This document shows positions 1-11,400 of a stretch of 64,000 nt of DNA, piece by piece. Made by a program: the position numbers and the translations under genes. Every line of letters starts with the position of its first letter. Within the stretch, counting starts at the first letter, position 1. Source of the stretch: Cloeon dipterum. Taxonomy: Eukaryota > Arthropoda > Insecta > Ephemeroptera > Baetidae. The notes below the pieces were generated by a model, which was not told the DNA's origin, did no database searches, and saw only the letters and a list, made by a program, of their open reading frames with translations. The stretch covers positions 12,090,001 through 12,154,000 of the forward strand of contig NC_088788.1 in NCBI RefSeq assembly GCF_949628265.1. The letters run 5' to 3'.

Positions 1-56
1 AAAATATTAAGTTCCCTGTGCATCAGGATTTGAAAATCAGAGTCAAAAGATTTTAC

Positions 57-1413
57 CCAAGCATGCGAATGTTGGTTTCGAACACAGAGACAACAAGGTC
101 CGTGTCGAAGGTGACGTCGCGAATGACCAGCTTTACGCCATGTTCAAATTCCTCAAAGTCACCGAGTACGGCCAGCGTGTCCAGTGTGTCCACGAGGGTG
201 AGGGAAAAGTTTCCGAGACTGTCATCTATGTCGCCACGCGACGGCTCCTGGCCTCTGACGCGACCTTTGCAGCTCAGCGGCATCAGTTCGTCGGCCGGGT
301 ATGCATTTTCCTACGAAATTAAATAATAATTTAATTTAGGCTTTCAGGCAATCTTTCAAATATGCTGTCTTATTTACCATGTAAGCGCGGTATGCGTGGT
401 AAAACATGTCCCGCGCTTCCTCTCTGCGAAAAAAGTGTTAAAATTTATCATTATTATCATCTCTGGCGCAAAATGGATAGTTGCAACACTGCCCCCTTTA
501 ATTATGGTCCATCAAACACGATGACAAAAATATTTCGAAAGTCGTTAGCTGACGTTGACTGTAAATAATTATCTCTGAAAATGGGACTTCCAGAATGAAT
601 TCCCAGTGCTTTCTTCTTTAAATCGGAAAAGAATTGGAAAAGAAATTAACGATATCTTTGGTTAAAAAAAAAAAAAAAAATAGGAAACTACTCTTATCTT
701 CTATTTTTCTCATTTTTTAGCAAGGCAATAGATAACTGGACAATTCTGTTCAACTATTTTCATATTTATTGGTAACGCAGGCGTTTCATGCTGGGATTTT
801 GCATGATGTGCTGTCGTGATCTGTTGGGGATGGAACGCAAATAAACGACGCAGTACAAACAAACCGGCAAGTCAAAGTCAAAACCCTCGAACAGCCAACA
901 TTTTTTACGCCGCTCGAAAAACCAGCAGTGAGTGCGTCTTATCACGAGCACAACTAATTATTATTCCTACCAAGAAGTAAAAGGGCAGATAAAAAGGCTG
1001 GCAGAGGGCACATTTATACCTTTTATCTATAAAGGTAAAGGAAAAGAACAAAATTCGAGAAATTCAAACAGCACGGAAAATTAACTATCGACGTTTTCAA
1101 GTCGTGTAAGCCTAGTTTTTCCACCTGGACGGCGCTACGTCACAGCGACCCACAAATAAAATGACGCTCATGAAAACCGCAGGGCCGGCAGGGCGGGTCC
1201 ACCCTGAACTGCAAGGAAAACGCCCTGGAGACTCATTTCGGGGGATATTTTCACCTCCAGAGAGGTGGCAAGGGTAGCAAAACGGGGGCGTGGCCTTGAA
1301 GGTTCACTCTGGCAATGTTACCTGAGCTGGCTGCGCTCCAGGGCGTCCATGGCGAAGGCCGCGGGACGGGGCCCGATCAGGGCAAGCAGCCCTAGCAGCA
1401 GCAGCGGCCACAT
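57..1413 (-). CDS. EDEM3: EDEM3-like ER degradation-enhancing alpha-mannosidase, 5' part only
   Basis: GH47-family protein that trims mannose from misfolded glycoproteins in the ER and routes them to ERAD. Three coding exons are read on the minus strand: 1413-1322, 423-378 and 310-57, all with GT-AG borders and matching phases, giving about 130 residues. Residues 1-21 ([14 protein letters not shown]...) form a hydrophobic signal peptide. Then comes [10 protein letters not shown], joined exactly to [12 protein letters not shown], followed by [26 protein letters not shown] and [11 protein letters not shown]. The RGQEPSRGD insert and FETNIR are typical of EDEM3; I recall EDEM1 having FEATIR and EDEM2 lacking the insert. 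The last exon ends in phase 2 at a GTAAAA donor, so the gene continues past the left edge. The start is the ATG opening the signal peptide. No promoter element was identified upstream. Confidence 0.9.
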
Positions 1414-2389
1414 TTTTTCTCAGCGCATCACCATTCGTGCCACACTGATTGCCCGCTCGGCTCGAAACATACGCACGAAGATAACACGTCAGTCGTCAAC
1501 ACGCCATTTTTCAGCGATAACACCCTCAGCTGGCGCCGAAGCAGCGGTTCGAGGCAGGAGCTAGATACGGAGGGTGCTCGAGTGCTCCAAATTTGCACTC
1601 AAGCGCCTTGACTCTTGCAAAGAATTGTTTAAATAAATGACACGTGACGCTGAAGTGCACGAAGGAGTTTGAAGGTCGTTTTGAGAGCGCAGAATTTGTC
1701 CCGTACTTTAGCACGTCTCAAACTCCTATTCGTCTACCCCACTTCATTTGACATAATTTCGAACGGGAGAGGGGATCAGCCTTAAGAGGTTGAAGAATCT
1801 CAGTCAGGTCATTATACTATCAACCTACACCTACATCACAAGAATAATAATTATATTTATCTTGGAAAAATGATTTCTAAATAAAAATTTGTATCCGCGC
1901 ATTAACGAATTAATTAAAAATATTACAAAAAATTAATATATTTTAAAAATGTAATCGCAGGCTATATACATAATGCGTCGTGGTAGCGGAAAAAAATCGA
2001 AAAATTTCTCATTACTCCACAACCAAACGCGAACGCGAATTTCTTTTATGCAAGGAAAGGGCAACAAATCAATTCAACAATTCAAACTTGTGGGTTTGTT
2101 GAGCGATGCGCAATTTTTCGAAATTATTATACGAGAGATTCGTTGAATAAGGATATACCAATTAAAAAGCAAGCAAATAAAATTAAAATCAAAAATACAT
2201 AATTTATTTAAATGAATTTTATATACAACAATCAGGGAAATTCTCTCAATCGCAATTTAATCGTGGTTAGAAAATGCACAGCCATATTCCGCTAAAAGAG
2301 GATTTGTGATCACTGCTTATTTATGCGGGTTTTCTGTTGTTATCAGAGCACTCAGCACAAACGTTTTTTGTGTGCTGTGGTAAAAAGCT
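1414..2389. other. intergenic: EDEM3 upstream region and 3' flank of the next gene
   Basis: There is no supported coding exon here. The part nearest EDEM3 (about 1414-1560) is GC-rich and probably holds its leader and promoter, but I see no TATA box or clear initiator. The rest is AT-rich. It should include the 3' UTR of the minus-strand gene that ends at 2390; several TTTATT strings on the plus strand (AATAAA on the minus) lie between 2195 and 2325. Confidence 0.4.
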
Positions 2390-3176
2390 TTATGGATTTT
2401 TGGACATAGCAGCCTTTTCACGTTCATTTGCACTTGTATGCGTTTTAACCATCTCCAGTAGTCTGTTCTCGTCGTAATTTAAACGGCCACACACTTCATA
2501 AACCGCCATGATCAACCATCTTTCTCTATTTGACAGGCTGTTCTTTATTTCTTTTGCTACGGGCAAATTAGAGGGCGCGTTTTTACGGGGGCGAGGCCTG
2601 CTCACACCAAAGTTATTTAGGTTATTTTCTACTACTACTTCCCTCTTTACTGGCTCCTGGCGTTGACCCTGTGCTAATTGTGGGTACCTTTGATTGTAAA
2701 TGTTGGCACTAGGATAGTGTGAAGGCAGACCAGTCTGCGTACGATAAGGGGAAAGATCAGGCCGCGGATGATAGGGAGGAGGCGGAGGCCGGAAAACATG
2801 AGTATTTATTTTTCGCGTCTGGAATTGGTGTTGGTTGGTAGATACCGGCACTGGCATAACAATTGCGGGTTTCTGGGGGACGCGTGGCTGCTGTGGGATT
2901 CTTGCTGGCATTTTTTCGGCAGGTTGACCAATTAATAAAGGGGGATGGGGTTTTCGCAATTGATGGCAGGTAACGGATGGTCCCACAGTTCGAATAATCT
3001 GCTGCCGAAGCCCAGCGGGTAGAGGTGCATTTCGGTGATGCTGAATTTGTGTGGATCGCAGTTGTTGTTGCTTTGGGGCTGTTCTAACGGGGTGGTGAGC
3101 TGGAGTCTCAGCAGGCTGAGCAGGCACACTGGCTCTTTCGGTTGGATGGCTACGGTCTTGATGAATTTTAAATCTC
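2390..3176 (-). CDS. unrecognised Pro/Gln-rich protein, last exon; start unresolved
   Basis: I do not recognise this protein. On the minus strand a frame stays open for 261 codons, from a plausible 3' splice site (TTGTAG before 3176) to a stop at 2390. An in-frame TAA lies just upstream of that splice site, so the N-terminus must come from an earlier exon, or translation starts at the first internal ATG (2911), giving 173 aa. The first half is rich in Gln, Pro and His, with a PPPPPYHPRPD stretch. The C-terminal 80 residues look more ordered: a basic RPRPRKN patch, then SNRERWLIMAVYEVCGRLN and ENRLLEMVKTH, which could form helices. There is no signal peptide or membrane segment. The composition suggests a nuclear or scaffold protein, but that is a guess. 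It could also be a lineage-specific gene. Confidence 0.5.
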
Positions 3177-3642
3177 CTACAACACAATTAATGTATTTGT
3201 TAACTGTCAATTATCAGATACCTAGCCTCCCCTTCCTCTATTTCATAATATTTCTTAGAGGTTGAGTAAAAAAATACGCTTCTAAGACAATTAATATAAT
3301 GGCTACAATTTTAAAATAATTCATGCATTTCACACAAAAAGTATTAACTTACATTGCTTTTGTTAATTGTTTTATTTTTTGAAGGCGTGTTTTCTTTTTG
3401 GAGAGATTGTCGCTCGAGCTGCGTGAACACCTATTAAAAAAGTTCATGTTATTTCCAAATAAGTCAAAATGCTTGTTTGAGTTTGACGATGCTGAAAAAA
3501 TTATATATCAATTAGTTTTTATAGTTTTCGCACGAGAGATGAAAACATCCATGAGAATCAATATTTTCACTCGAGGTCGGTAACAGAAAATGAATAGCAA
3601 GTTTTCTCATCCTTGAGTTTTTAAAAATAATAACTTATAACT

Positions 3643-4044
3643 TGTCAGCAGGGCCGATTCCTCACGAACCCTGAGCTTTATTCTCTCAGCCATAACTACG
3701 GAAAGGGTTTGACTGCGTATTTAGCCAGTCGATAAAGGCAAGCAGGGTCGGTGGTTTGAAATCCATACCTATGGCGGTTTATTGGTGTCGGATGTGATGA
3801 GAGTGGCTATACTTAAGGGATGAGCAGGGGAGAGAGCAAGAGGTGACCTGACTTGACCGGTCCGCCGCCAGCAGGAGAAGAGAGAGCGGGTGTGTGTGCG
3901 AGCACTCCCCTCCGTGCGTATAGTGGTTGTATGACCTGAGACTCTCCCTCCACGCACGCTCCCCTTTAGGCGACCGAATATTTCACATTGGTTACCTCGT
4001 TACAAATAATAGTGATCGTAATATCGTCAGGTAAAACCCTGACA
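3643..4044 (-). mobile_element. solo LTR, copy 1 (402 bp)
   Basis: The element starts TGTCAG and ends CTGACA, so it has the TG...CA ends of a retroviral-type LTR. It is flanked on both sides by the 5-bp direct repeat TAACT (3638-3642 and 4045-4049). A near-identical element with different flanks lies at 23198-23601. No internal retrotransposon sequence is next to either copy, so both are best read as solo LTRs left by recombination. Minus orientation is inferred from two AATAAA signals readable only on that strand (3783-3778 and 3682-3677). The parent family (Gypsy, Bel/Pao or other) cannot be told from the LTR alone. A non-autonomous TRIM or a DNA element with 6-bp inverted ends is the alternative. 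Confidence 0.75.
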
Positions 4045-4653
4045 TAACTCTATACCAGTTTTGGTGAACCCAGTCTACTAGTTATTTTTTTAAGGTGAAT
4101 CATAATAAGCTAATTAAAAACATTTTCAAATAAGAAAAAAGAAAAAGATACAACAAAAATCACAACGCACCTATTTCATGAGCCGGCTCCAAAATCAAAT
4201 ATTCTTTGTTAAAAACAGGCACTTATAACGAATACTTTCTATTTCGCAACAGCAATTTTTTCCTTTAAAGCCTTTAAATAAATTTTACAAACCCCTCTTA
4301 CAAGATATGAATATAAGGCTAACTAACAGCTAAATTCAAACATTATATTGCCAACGCCTTCAGAACCAATGGTTTTTTAATATTATTACTTTCCTGTTTA
4401 ATAGCTACCACGATTTTCCAGTCAACAACAACTATGTTTGGCAGTTTTAATTCTGCTCTGCAAAAGGGCACGAACCAACATAGCTTAGCCTTTGTCCAAC
4501 CCAATTAAAAAAATATTTAAATAAAAAATTTAAGACTTCTTTCCTGTGCATGCGGCACAAAATGAATTAACATTAACGAAGGTGAGGTCTTGTTATTTAT
4601 GTTCTCCAAGAAAGTATATTATTTTTTGTGTAGAATCAGAATCAAATACTCAC

Positions 4654-4858
4654 TATGAATAAGTTGTAATCTGGTTTTTGGCACCAATGATCAGCTTAAT
4701 CGTTTTTTCAGGAATTTTTGCAGACAAGAAGAATTGCTAAAATTCCCTTCCAGGATTGTTTATTTCTTTAGGAGCAGTATTCTTGAAGGATTCTGGTTCA
4801 GCAAATGAATCAAACGCGGCGACACACAGTCTTTAGCTTGATTTTGGTCGACAACTGC
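4654..4858 (-). other. possible untranslated or alternative exon, minus strand
   Basis: On the minus strand a strong 3' splice site (a T-rich tract ending TTTTCAG, before 4858) and a good 5' splice site (GTGAGT, after 4654) bound a 205-nt segment. Its frames are closed: the longest begins AVVDQNQAKDCVSPR and stops after 32 codons. It could be a 5' UTR exon of the Pro/Gln-rich gene at 2390-3176, transcribed away from the DNA polymerase delta promoter. Joining it directly to 3176 puts a TAG just before the open frame, so translation would then begin at the internal ATG at 2911. It could equally be a terminal exon of another transcript or a non-coding RNA. Confidence 0.3.
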
Positions 4859-5293
4859 CTGAAAATAAAAAAAATCATTATATTAGTGTTCCACTTTGTT
4901 ATGTTCGATCAATGCTGATGATTAAAATCATTACAGTCGAAAAATATCACGTTGTTGATTGTTGTAAGAAAATAATGTTTTCATAATTTGATATGAAAAG
5001 TATAATCATTTTGCAATAAATTATAAAAGAATATAACAATAAATATTAATAATAAAAGAATATAATTTTCATAATTTTAAAAAATTTGTTTGATATACTT
5101 GCATCAGTGTAGTACATATCAAGTCAAAAATTCTGAATGAGACCTTTCTCTGCCACCATCAATTGTTTCTCTTAAAACCCTCACATGTTTTGATACTAAA
5201 GAAACAGTATTGTTGAAGATTTTGTAACTATATTGAGTAAAAATGTATTTTCTAGCCAATTTTAATTATGGTTTCATTTTTCCCCTTTCTGGT

Positions 5294-5301
5294 TTTCGCG
5301 C
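5294..5301 (+). promoter_or_regulatory. E2F-like site upstream of DNA polymerase delta
   Basis: TTTCGCGC matches the E2F consensus TTTSSCGC. It lies about 200 bp upstream of the DNA polymerase delta start codon, in a short stretch followed by a GC-rich leader-like segment (5336-5385). E2F control of S-phase replication genes is well established in animals. The site also lies upstream of the possible minus-strand exon at 4654-4858, so it may serve a divergent promoter. No TATA box was seen. Confidence 0.5.
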
Positions 5302-5496
5302 CATAACCATTTAGATATTGTTTTGTTTACTCTACAGCGGCGGCGCTGGCTGCTCGGCTGCTCCGTGGTTTTGCCGCCAAGCAAATCGAATAATAATAGG
5401 ACAACAAGCCAGACCAAGAAAGTACAATACACTTTTTCACCTTTTTGCTATATATACGATATCAGCTAAAGTCCCCAAACCCTTTTGAGTCTCACA

Positions 5497-8400
5497 ATGT
5501 CATCTGGGCCTCCTCATAAACGACCAAGGTAAAAATTTTAAATTACATACTAAATAAATAACGATCACAGACTTCATGTAACTTTTACATTACTTAGATA
5601 TATGTATAACACTAATTTGTTAGTGATGCGGTGTAAATAAATTTCCTAAATTTTATTGTAATACATAAATCGGAAGGAAACTAAAAAAAGAAATTAATGT
5701 CATTTTGGATAGACCGGACGATGATGACGACCATGATGACATGGATCTCGAGTTGGAACTTGAGGAGGAAATTGACGCTGAACGCGATGCTGATTTGGGC
5801 GCCCCAGCAGACATGGTGAATAATAAATTATGCTAATTAAAAGTGTCTCTAAAGATTAAATAAAACTACATACTACTTTAATTTCTATCTATTAAAAAAG
5901 TACTTATAAAATCAAAAAGGGATAAAGCTACAGTTCTAAATTCGCTCACAAGTGGATCTTTCTCGAAATTTAGTTCGTGCATTAATTTTAATTTTTGAGT
6001 CGCTTAGGTTGCTGAAGAGGAAGCCACAGATGATGATGGCGAGGGCCGCTGGATCAGACCACCTCCCAAAGCATTCCGGCCCAAAGAAGATGCACTCGTC
6101 TTTCAGCAGCTAGATCTGGATCATTACACTGGTCTAGTAGAATGAAACCAAAATTTAGATCAAAATTTTAAGGTCCTCTACTGCCCATTTCAGGTGATCC
6201 AATGGTAGGGATGCCTGGCGCTCAGGTCGGACCTGTGCCTGTCATTAGAATGTTTGGTGTCACCGACGAGGGTGTGTCAGTCTGCGTTCATGTGCACGGC
6301 TTTTCCCCTTACTTCTACATTCAGGCGCCTCCAAAATTCACTCAGAGCCATTGCCAGCCTTTCAAGGTAAACCTTAAGATACCTTCCCCAGATTTTAATT
6401 TTGGCCATTCCATAAGGACGCCCTGAATCGAAGCATTGCAGCCGACGGACGCTGGAAATCAGCTTCGGACGCAGTTTTGGCAGTGGAAATTGTTCAAAAG
6501 GAGAACATTTTTGGATACCGTGGCCAGGGCAGGATGCCGTTTATCAGGGTGGTGGTTGCCCTCCCAACCTTACTTGCCAGTTGCAAAAGGATCCTAGAAA
6601 GGGAAAATCTACTGCCTATCCTTGGTCCTTGTGAATGGCCCTGTTTCGAAACAAACATCGATTTTGACATCAGGTATTAGAAATTTTTTCTTGGCCCCAA
6701 TTATTTTTATAACTGTCAGCATGAACGTTTACTTTGAAGATATTAAAAAAATAGCATCTTGGTCAGAAACGACAATTCCAAGTTATTTATGTCTGAACTT
6801 AATTCTATTTGACTGACAGATTCATGGCTGACGTGGAGATGATGGGATGCAGTTGGGTGGAATTTCCAGCTGGGCAATGGAAGGTGCGGGACGCGAACCA
6901 GATGACCACTCGCTGCCAGCTGGAGGCGGACGCGTCGTGGGAGGCAGTCATTGCCCACGCCCCTGACGGCCACTGGGGTCGGCTCGCCCCATTCAGGATC
7001 ATGTCCTTTGACATTGAATGCGCTGGCAGAAAAGGCAAGTCTCTTATTTAAGCAGGATTCCGAGTTTTATCGACCCGGTTTAAACCGGCCCGGTTAAAAC
7101 TGGGTTAAACCAGATAGTAAAGCCCGGGTTTTTGGGGTTTTTCATTTCATATAGCTAAAACCCAAGAAATTTAAAAAATCGTTCTGGGCCAAACCGGTTT
7201 TAACAAGTTTAACCCAGCCCACCGGGTTTTTAGACTAAAACCCGGGTTTTTCGGAATCCTATATCTAAGACTTAAATCCGGTTTAAAAAAATGTGCGCTG
7301 TTGAATTCTGGAATTTTGGGTTACAATTTTTTGCTTGTCATAACATTACATCTCAAACGGACATTATTTTACGGTTGTGTTATCATTCCTTGACTTGGCT
7401 TGTAAACAAAAACAATGGCGTAACTGCACCCTGGCGCTCGAAGGGACATGAACGCGATTTGATATCATTTCTTTAATTTGCATTTTGAAAGCTTATTTCT
7501 CGCCTTAAGCGCTCTCTCTATAAGATTTAATAATATACAAGTGAAACTTACAGTGAAAACGATGGGAATCGGATCAGCTGGCGAGCGGGAAGATGTGTTG
7601 CTCGGCATCACAAGCTATGCCGAGGGGAGGAGAGTGATTGGTTGAGGGGAGAGTGTTGGCTAGCTCAGGGTTTGTTTGAGCTGCATTCGCTTATTGGTAG
7701 ATTATAATTAGGGTGCAGAAGGCGCGAAATATGTTTACAAAGCTCTAGTTCTAATTTCATTAACGTTAAAATGGTCTTGAATATTTAAATTAATGGCCAA
7801 ATAATAAAACGAGATGCTTGAATTACAATAGGTACTTATTTCGGAGCCAGAGAGTGTTGACGTCATAGTGGTTGTTTACAGGCCAAGTCAGGGTACAACA
7901 CGTGTTGATTCCATTCAAATCCAATTGTTTAGTAATTAATTTTTAGTAATTATAAGAAGATGTCTCTACTTATGTCGATATAATAAATGTCAAGCATATC
8001 TTTGTATGTGTTAAGAGCCCTGGAAATTTGAACTTCCTGATATTATGAACCGCGTTTTAGCATCCAGGGTATGTAAATTTTGCAAAAATATCCATTGCAG
8101 AATTTACAACAGATGCAGCATGCTATTTTTCTACAATCTCAATAAAACCGACTAATATTATTAACTTATGCATAATTAAAAATCTTGTGTCTGCAGGTGT
8201 CTTCCCTGAGCCTGAACATGACCCTGTGATCCAAATCGCGTCTGTGATTGTACTCCAGGGCAAACAGCAGCCTTTGGGGAAGATCGTGTTTACATTAGGA
8301 GACTGCGCACCCATTGTTGGTTGCAAGGTAAAATTATTTTCCAGCTAAAAGTGAAGGCAAAAAATCTTGTGAATATCGCAACAGGTTAAAACAGTAATTA

Positions 8401-11400
8401 TAGTGAAAATGTAAATCCTGGAATATCCTAAATAATGATAAATTGTTAACATTCATCATAATTTATCTCACTATTTTCAAATTCATCTCAGGAGACACCT
8501 GGTCTCCTGCGTTTTAGTTAATTTAATTCCAATCCTTCCTTTAAATTCAGAAATTATATTTTTTATTATTTGTCAAGACTAAGTGACAAATATAAAAGAA
8601 GTGCATCTTTTGTTTCTCTTATAATAACTTGGTCTTTCTGTTTGTCCAGGTTGTCAGCTTTGAAAAAGAAACCCAACTGCTCGCAAAATGGGCTGAGTTT
8701 GTGAGACAGGTAGACCCTGACCTCATTACCGGATACAACATCAACAATTTTGACTTTTGGTATCTGCTGAACAGGGCCAAACATTTGAAAGTCCCTAGTT
8801 TTGATTTACTTGGTAGAGTGAAAAATATAAGGTCAGTTTGGTATATTTTTGTTAGACTGCGATTTAAATTGTCGATTTTGCAGATCCGTTTCAAAGGACA
8901 GTGTTCTGCAAAGCAAGCAAATGGGTAGAAGAGAAAACAAGAAGACCAATATGGAAGGCAGAGTCATCTTTGACTTGCTTTTGGTAAGAATATCCCTGGT
9001 ATTTAACTACATAATTTTAAACGCGTTTTTTTCCAGGTATTGATCAGGGATTACAAGCTGCGATCATATTCTTTAAATGCTGTGTCGTTTCACTTCTTGG
9101 GAGAGCAAAAAGAGGACGTTCACCACTCAATCATCTCTGATTTGCAGAATGGAGACGATCAAACGAGAAGAAGGTGAATTTAAAATCAGCCTCTTATAAC
9201 AAGACATGAACATTCCTCTTTTTAAGATTGGCCGTTTACTGTTTGAAAGACGCTGTTTTGCCTCTTAAACTTATGGACAAATTGATGTGCGTCATCAACT
9301 ACATGGAAATGGCTCGTGTCACTGGCGTCAGCTTGGGTTGTCTGCTCACTAGAGGCCAGCAAATCAAGGTTGGATAGTGTTCATTAATAGCATAGCTCTT
9401 CAACTAATATTGACGTTCTCGCACATTTTTCTTCAGGTAGTTTCCCAGCTGCTGCGGAAAGCCAAGGAGGCCCACTATGTCATTCCCGTGATGGGCGTGC
9501 GTGGAGGAAATGAGGAGCAGTTCGAAGGTGCTACTGTGATCGAGCCACTCAAGGGCTACTACAAGCAGCCAATTGTGACGCTTGACTTCTCCTCGCTGTA
9601 TCCCAGTATTATGATGGCGCACAATCTGTGCTACACAACGCTCGTGTCTGCTGGCGTCAAGGGCACTCTCAAGCCAAGCGATTATGTGGTGACACCTCAG
9701 GGCGACTGCTTTGTCAAGACAGAGATCCGCAAGGGACTACTTCCTGAGGTGCTTGAGAGTCTGCTCGCTGCGAGGAAACGCGCCAAGGAAGAGTTAAAGA
9801 AAGAGACTGATCCACTTCGTAAAAAGGTTATTATCAAAAGCGATAAATCCTTTTTAAACCCTCTGAAAATGAGTTGAATCACGCATAGATCTTCATTTTG
9901 ATAAATCTAAATATAAAAATAAAGGCCTCATGCTTATTTACTTTTCATTTGGGTTTTGGAATTTTTACAAATGCATGAATTATCTTGTTATTGTTTCATA
10001 TATTAATATTATCATCTGGATCACATTTAAAGCTTTCAATTTTTTTTCCATTCACACGTTTCATCTTAAAAACCATGTGACATAGTCTTTCAATTTGTTA
10101 ATCATTGCTGAATTTTAGGTACTGGACGGTCGGCAGTTGGCTCTTAAAATCTCAGCCAACTCAGTATATGGATTTACTGGTGCACAAGTTGGAAAACTAC
10201 CCTGCTTAGAAATCTCAGGGGTAAATTTTTTTCTCACAGGACTTGGGAAGGATATTACTAATTTAATTCCAGAGCGTGACTGCTTATGGCCGTCAAATGA
10301 TTGAGCACACTAAGCAAGAAGTTGAGGCGAAGTATTGCAAAGCCAACGGCTATGAATTTGACGCTCAAGTCATTTATGGAGACACAGATTCTGTGATGAT
10401 CAAATTCGGCGTGGACGACATCAAGGAAGCCATGAAACTGGGCACAGAGGCTGCTGACTACGTCACCTCCAAATTTGTGCGGCCCATCAAACTCGAGTTT
10501 GAGAAGGTATTAATTCAAATGCGGCTATATAGTGGTTTTTTAACGGGAAATGCCAATTATTTGGAATTTTAATTTACACAGTGATGAAATATTTTAGGTT
10601 CTTTTAGTCGGTTAGTACCTCTTTTTTTAATGCACCCAGTAGTTTGGTTTTGGCTGCTTAGATTGTGGCCAACATATTTGCTTGGGGACAGCTAGACGTT
10701 TTTTTACCAGTGGCTGGCGTGGTTAACACGCTTTTTAAAGAGTGTTTAATGGCCTGAATGATCACAGGGCTATTTTTCATGGCATTTTCTGATTGTCCAA
10801 CTTTTTGACTAGCAGCTTAGCTAATTTATGGTTGACTACGTGTTGTCGATCCAAAATTAGGTGGCTAGTTTATAGATGTCCAATTTTGTAAAATTTATCT
10901 TTCCCCATTGATAAATTTTCAATATAAGTGTGTAAAACAAATGCAATAAATGAAGAAGTAATAATATATCCTGAATGATGCTTGGCATTCTCAAACGAAG
11001 CGTTTGAGCTAAAAAGGTAATTAAAGGATGAAATTTACAGGTGTATTGGCCTTATCTGCTGATCAACAAAAAGAGATACGCCGGTCTCTACTACACCAGG
11101 CCAGAAAAATATGATAAAATGGACTGCAAGGGCATTGAAACCGTTCGAAGAGACAACTGTCCACTTGTAGCCAACATGATGAACACCTGTCTAAAAATGC
11201 TGTTAATTGAAAAGTATGTAACAAGTCCAATTACATCTAGCTGCCATGTTGAAATATTTTACTGTATTTTACCAAACAATCATCTTGAGTTGAGCGTCAA
11301 GTAGTGTTAATTTAAAACCTCGATTATTTTAAACTCAACTGTTGAGTAACAATAAATTCAAATTGCAGAGACCCCAACGGTGCTGTGAAATTTGTACAGC

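Noticed and set aside
766..951. 61-codon open frame in EDEM3 intron 1
   Set aside because: The EDEM3 exons on either side join perfectly without it. It is intronic by chance.
3643..4044. Reading the paired 402/404-bp elements as MITEs
   Set aside because: The inverted ends are only 6 bp, the ends are TG and CA, and target duplications are 5 bp with no sequence preference, which fits an LTR better. It is kept only as an alternative.
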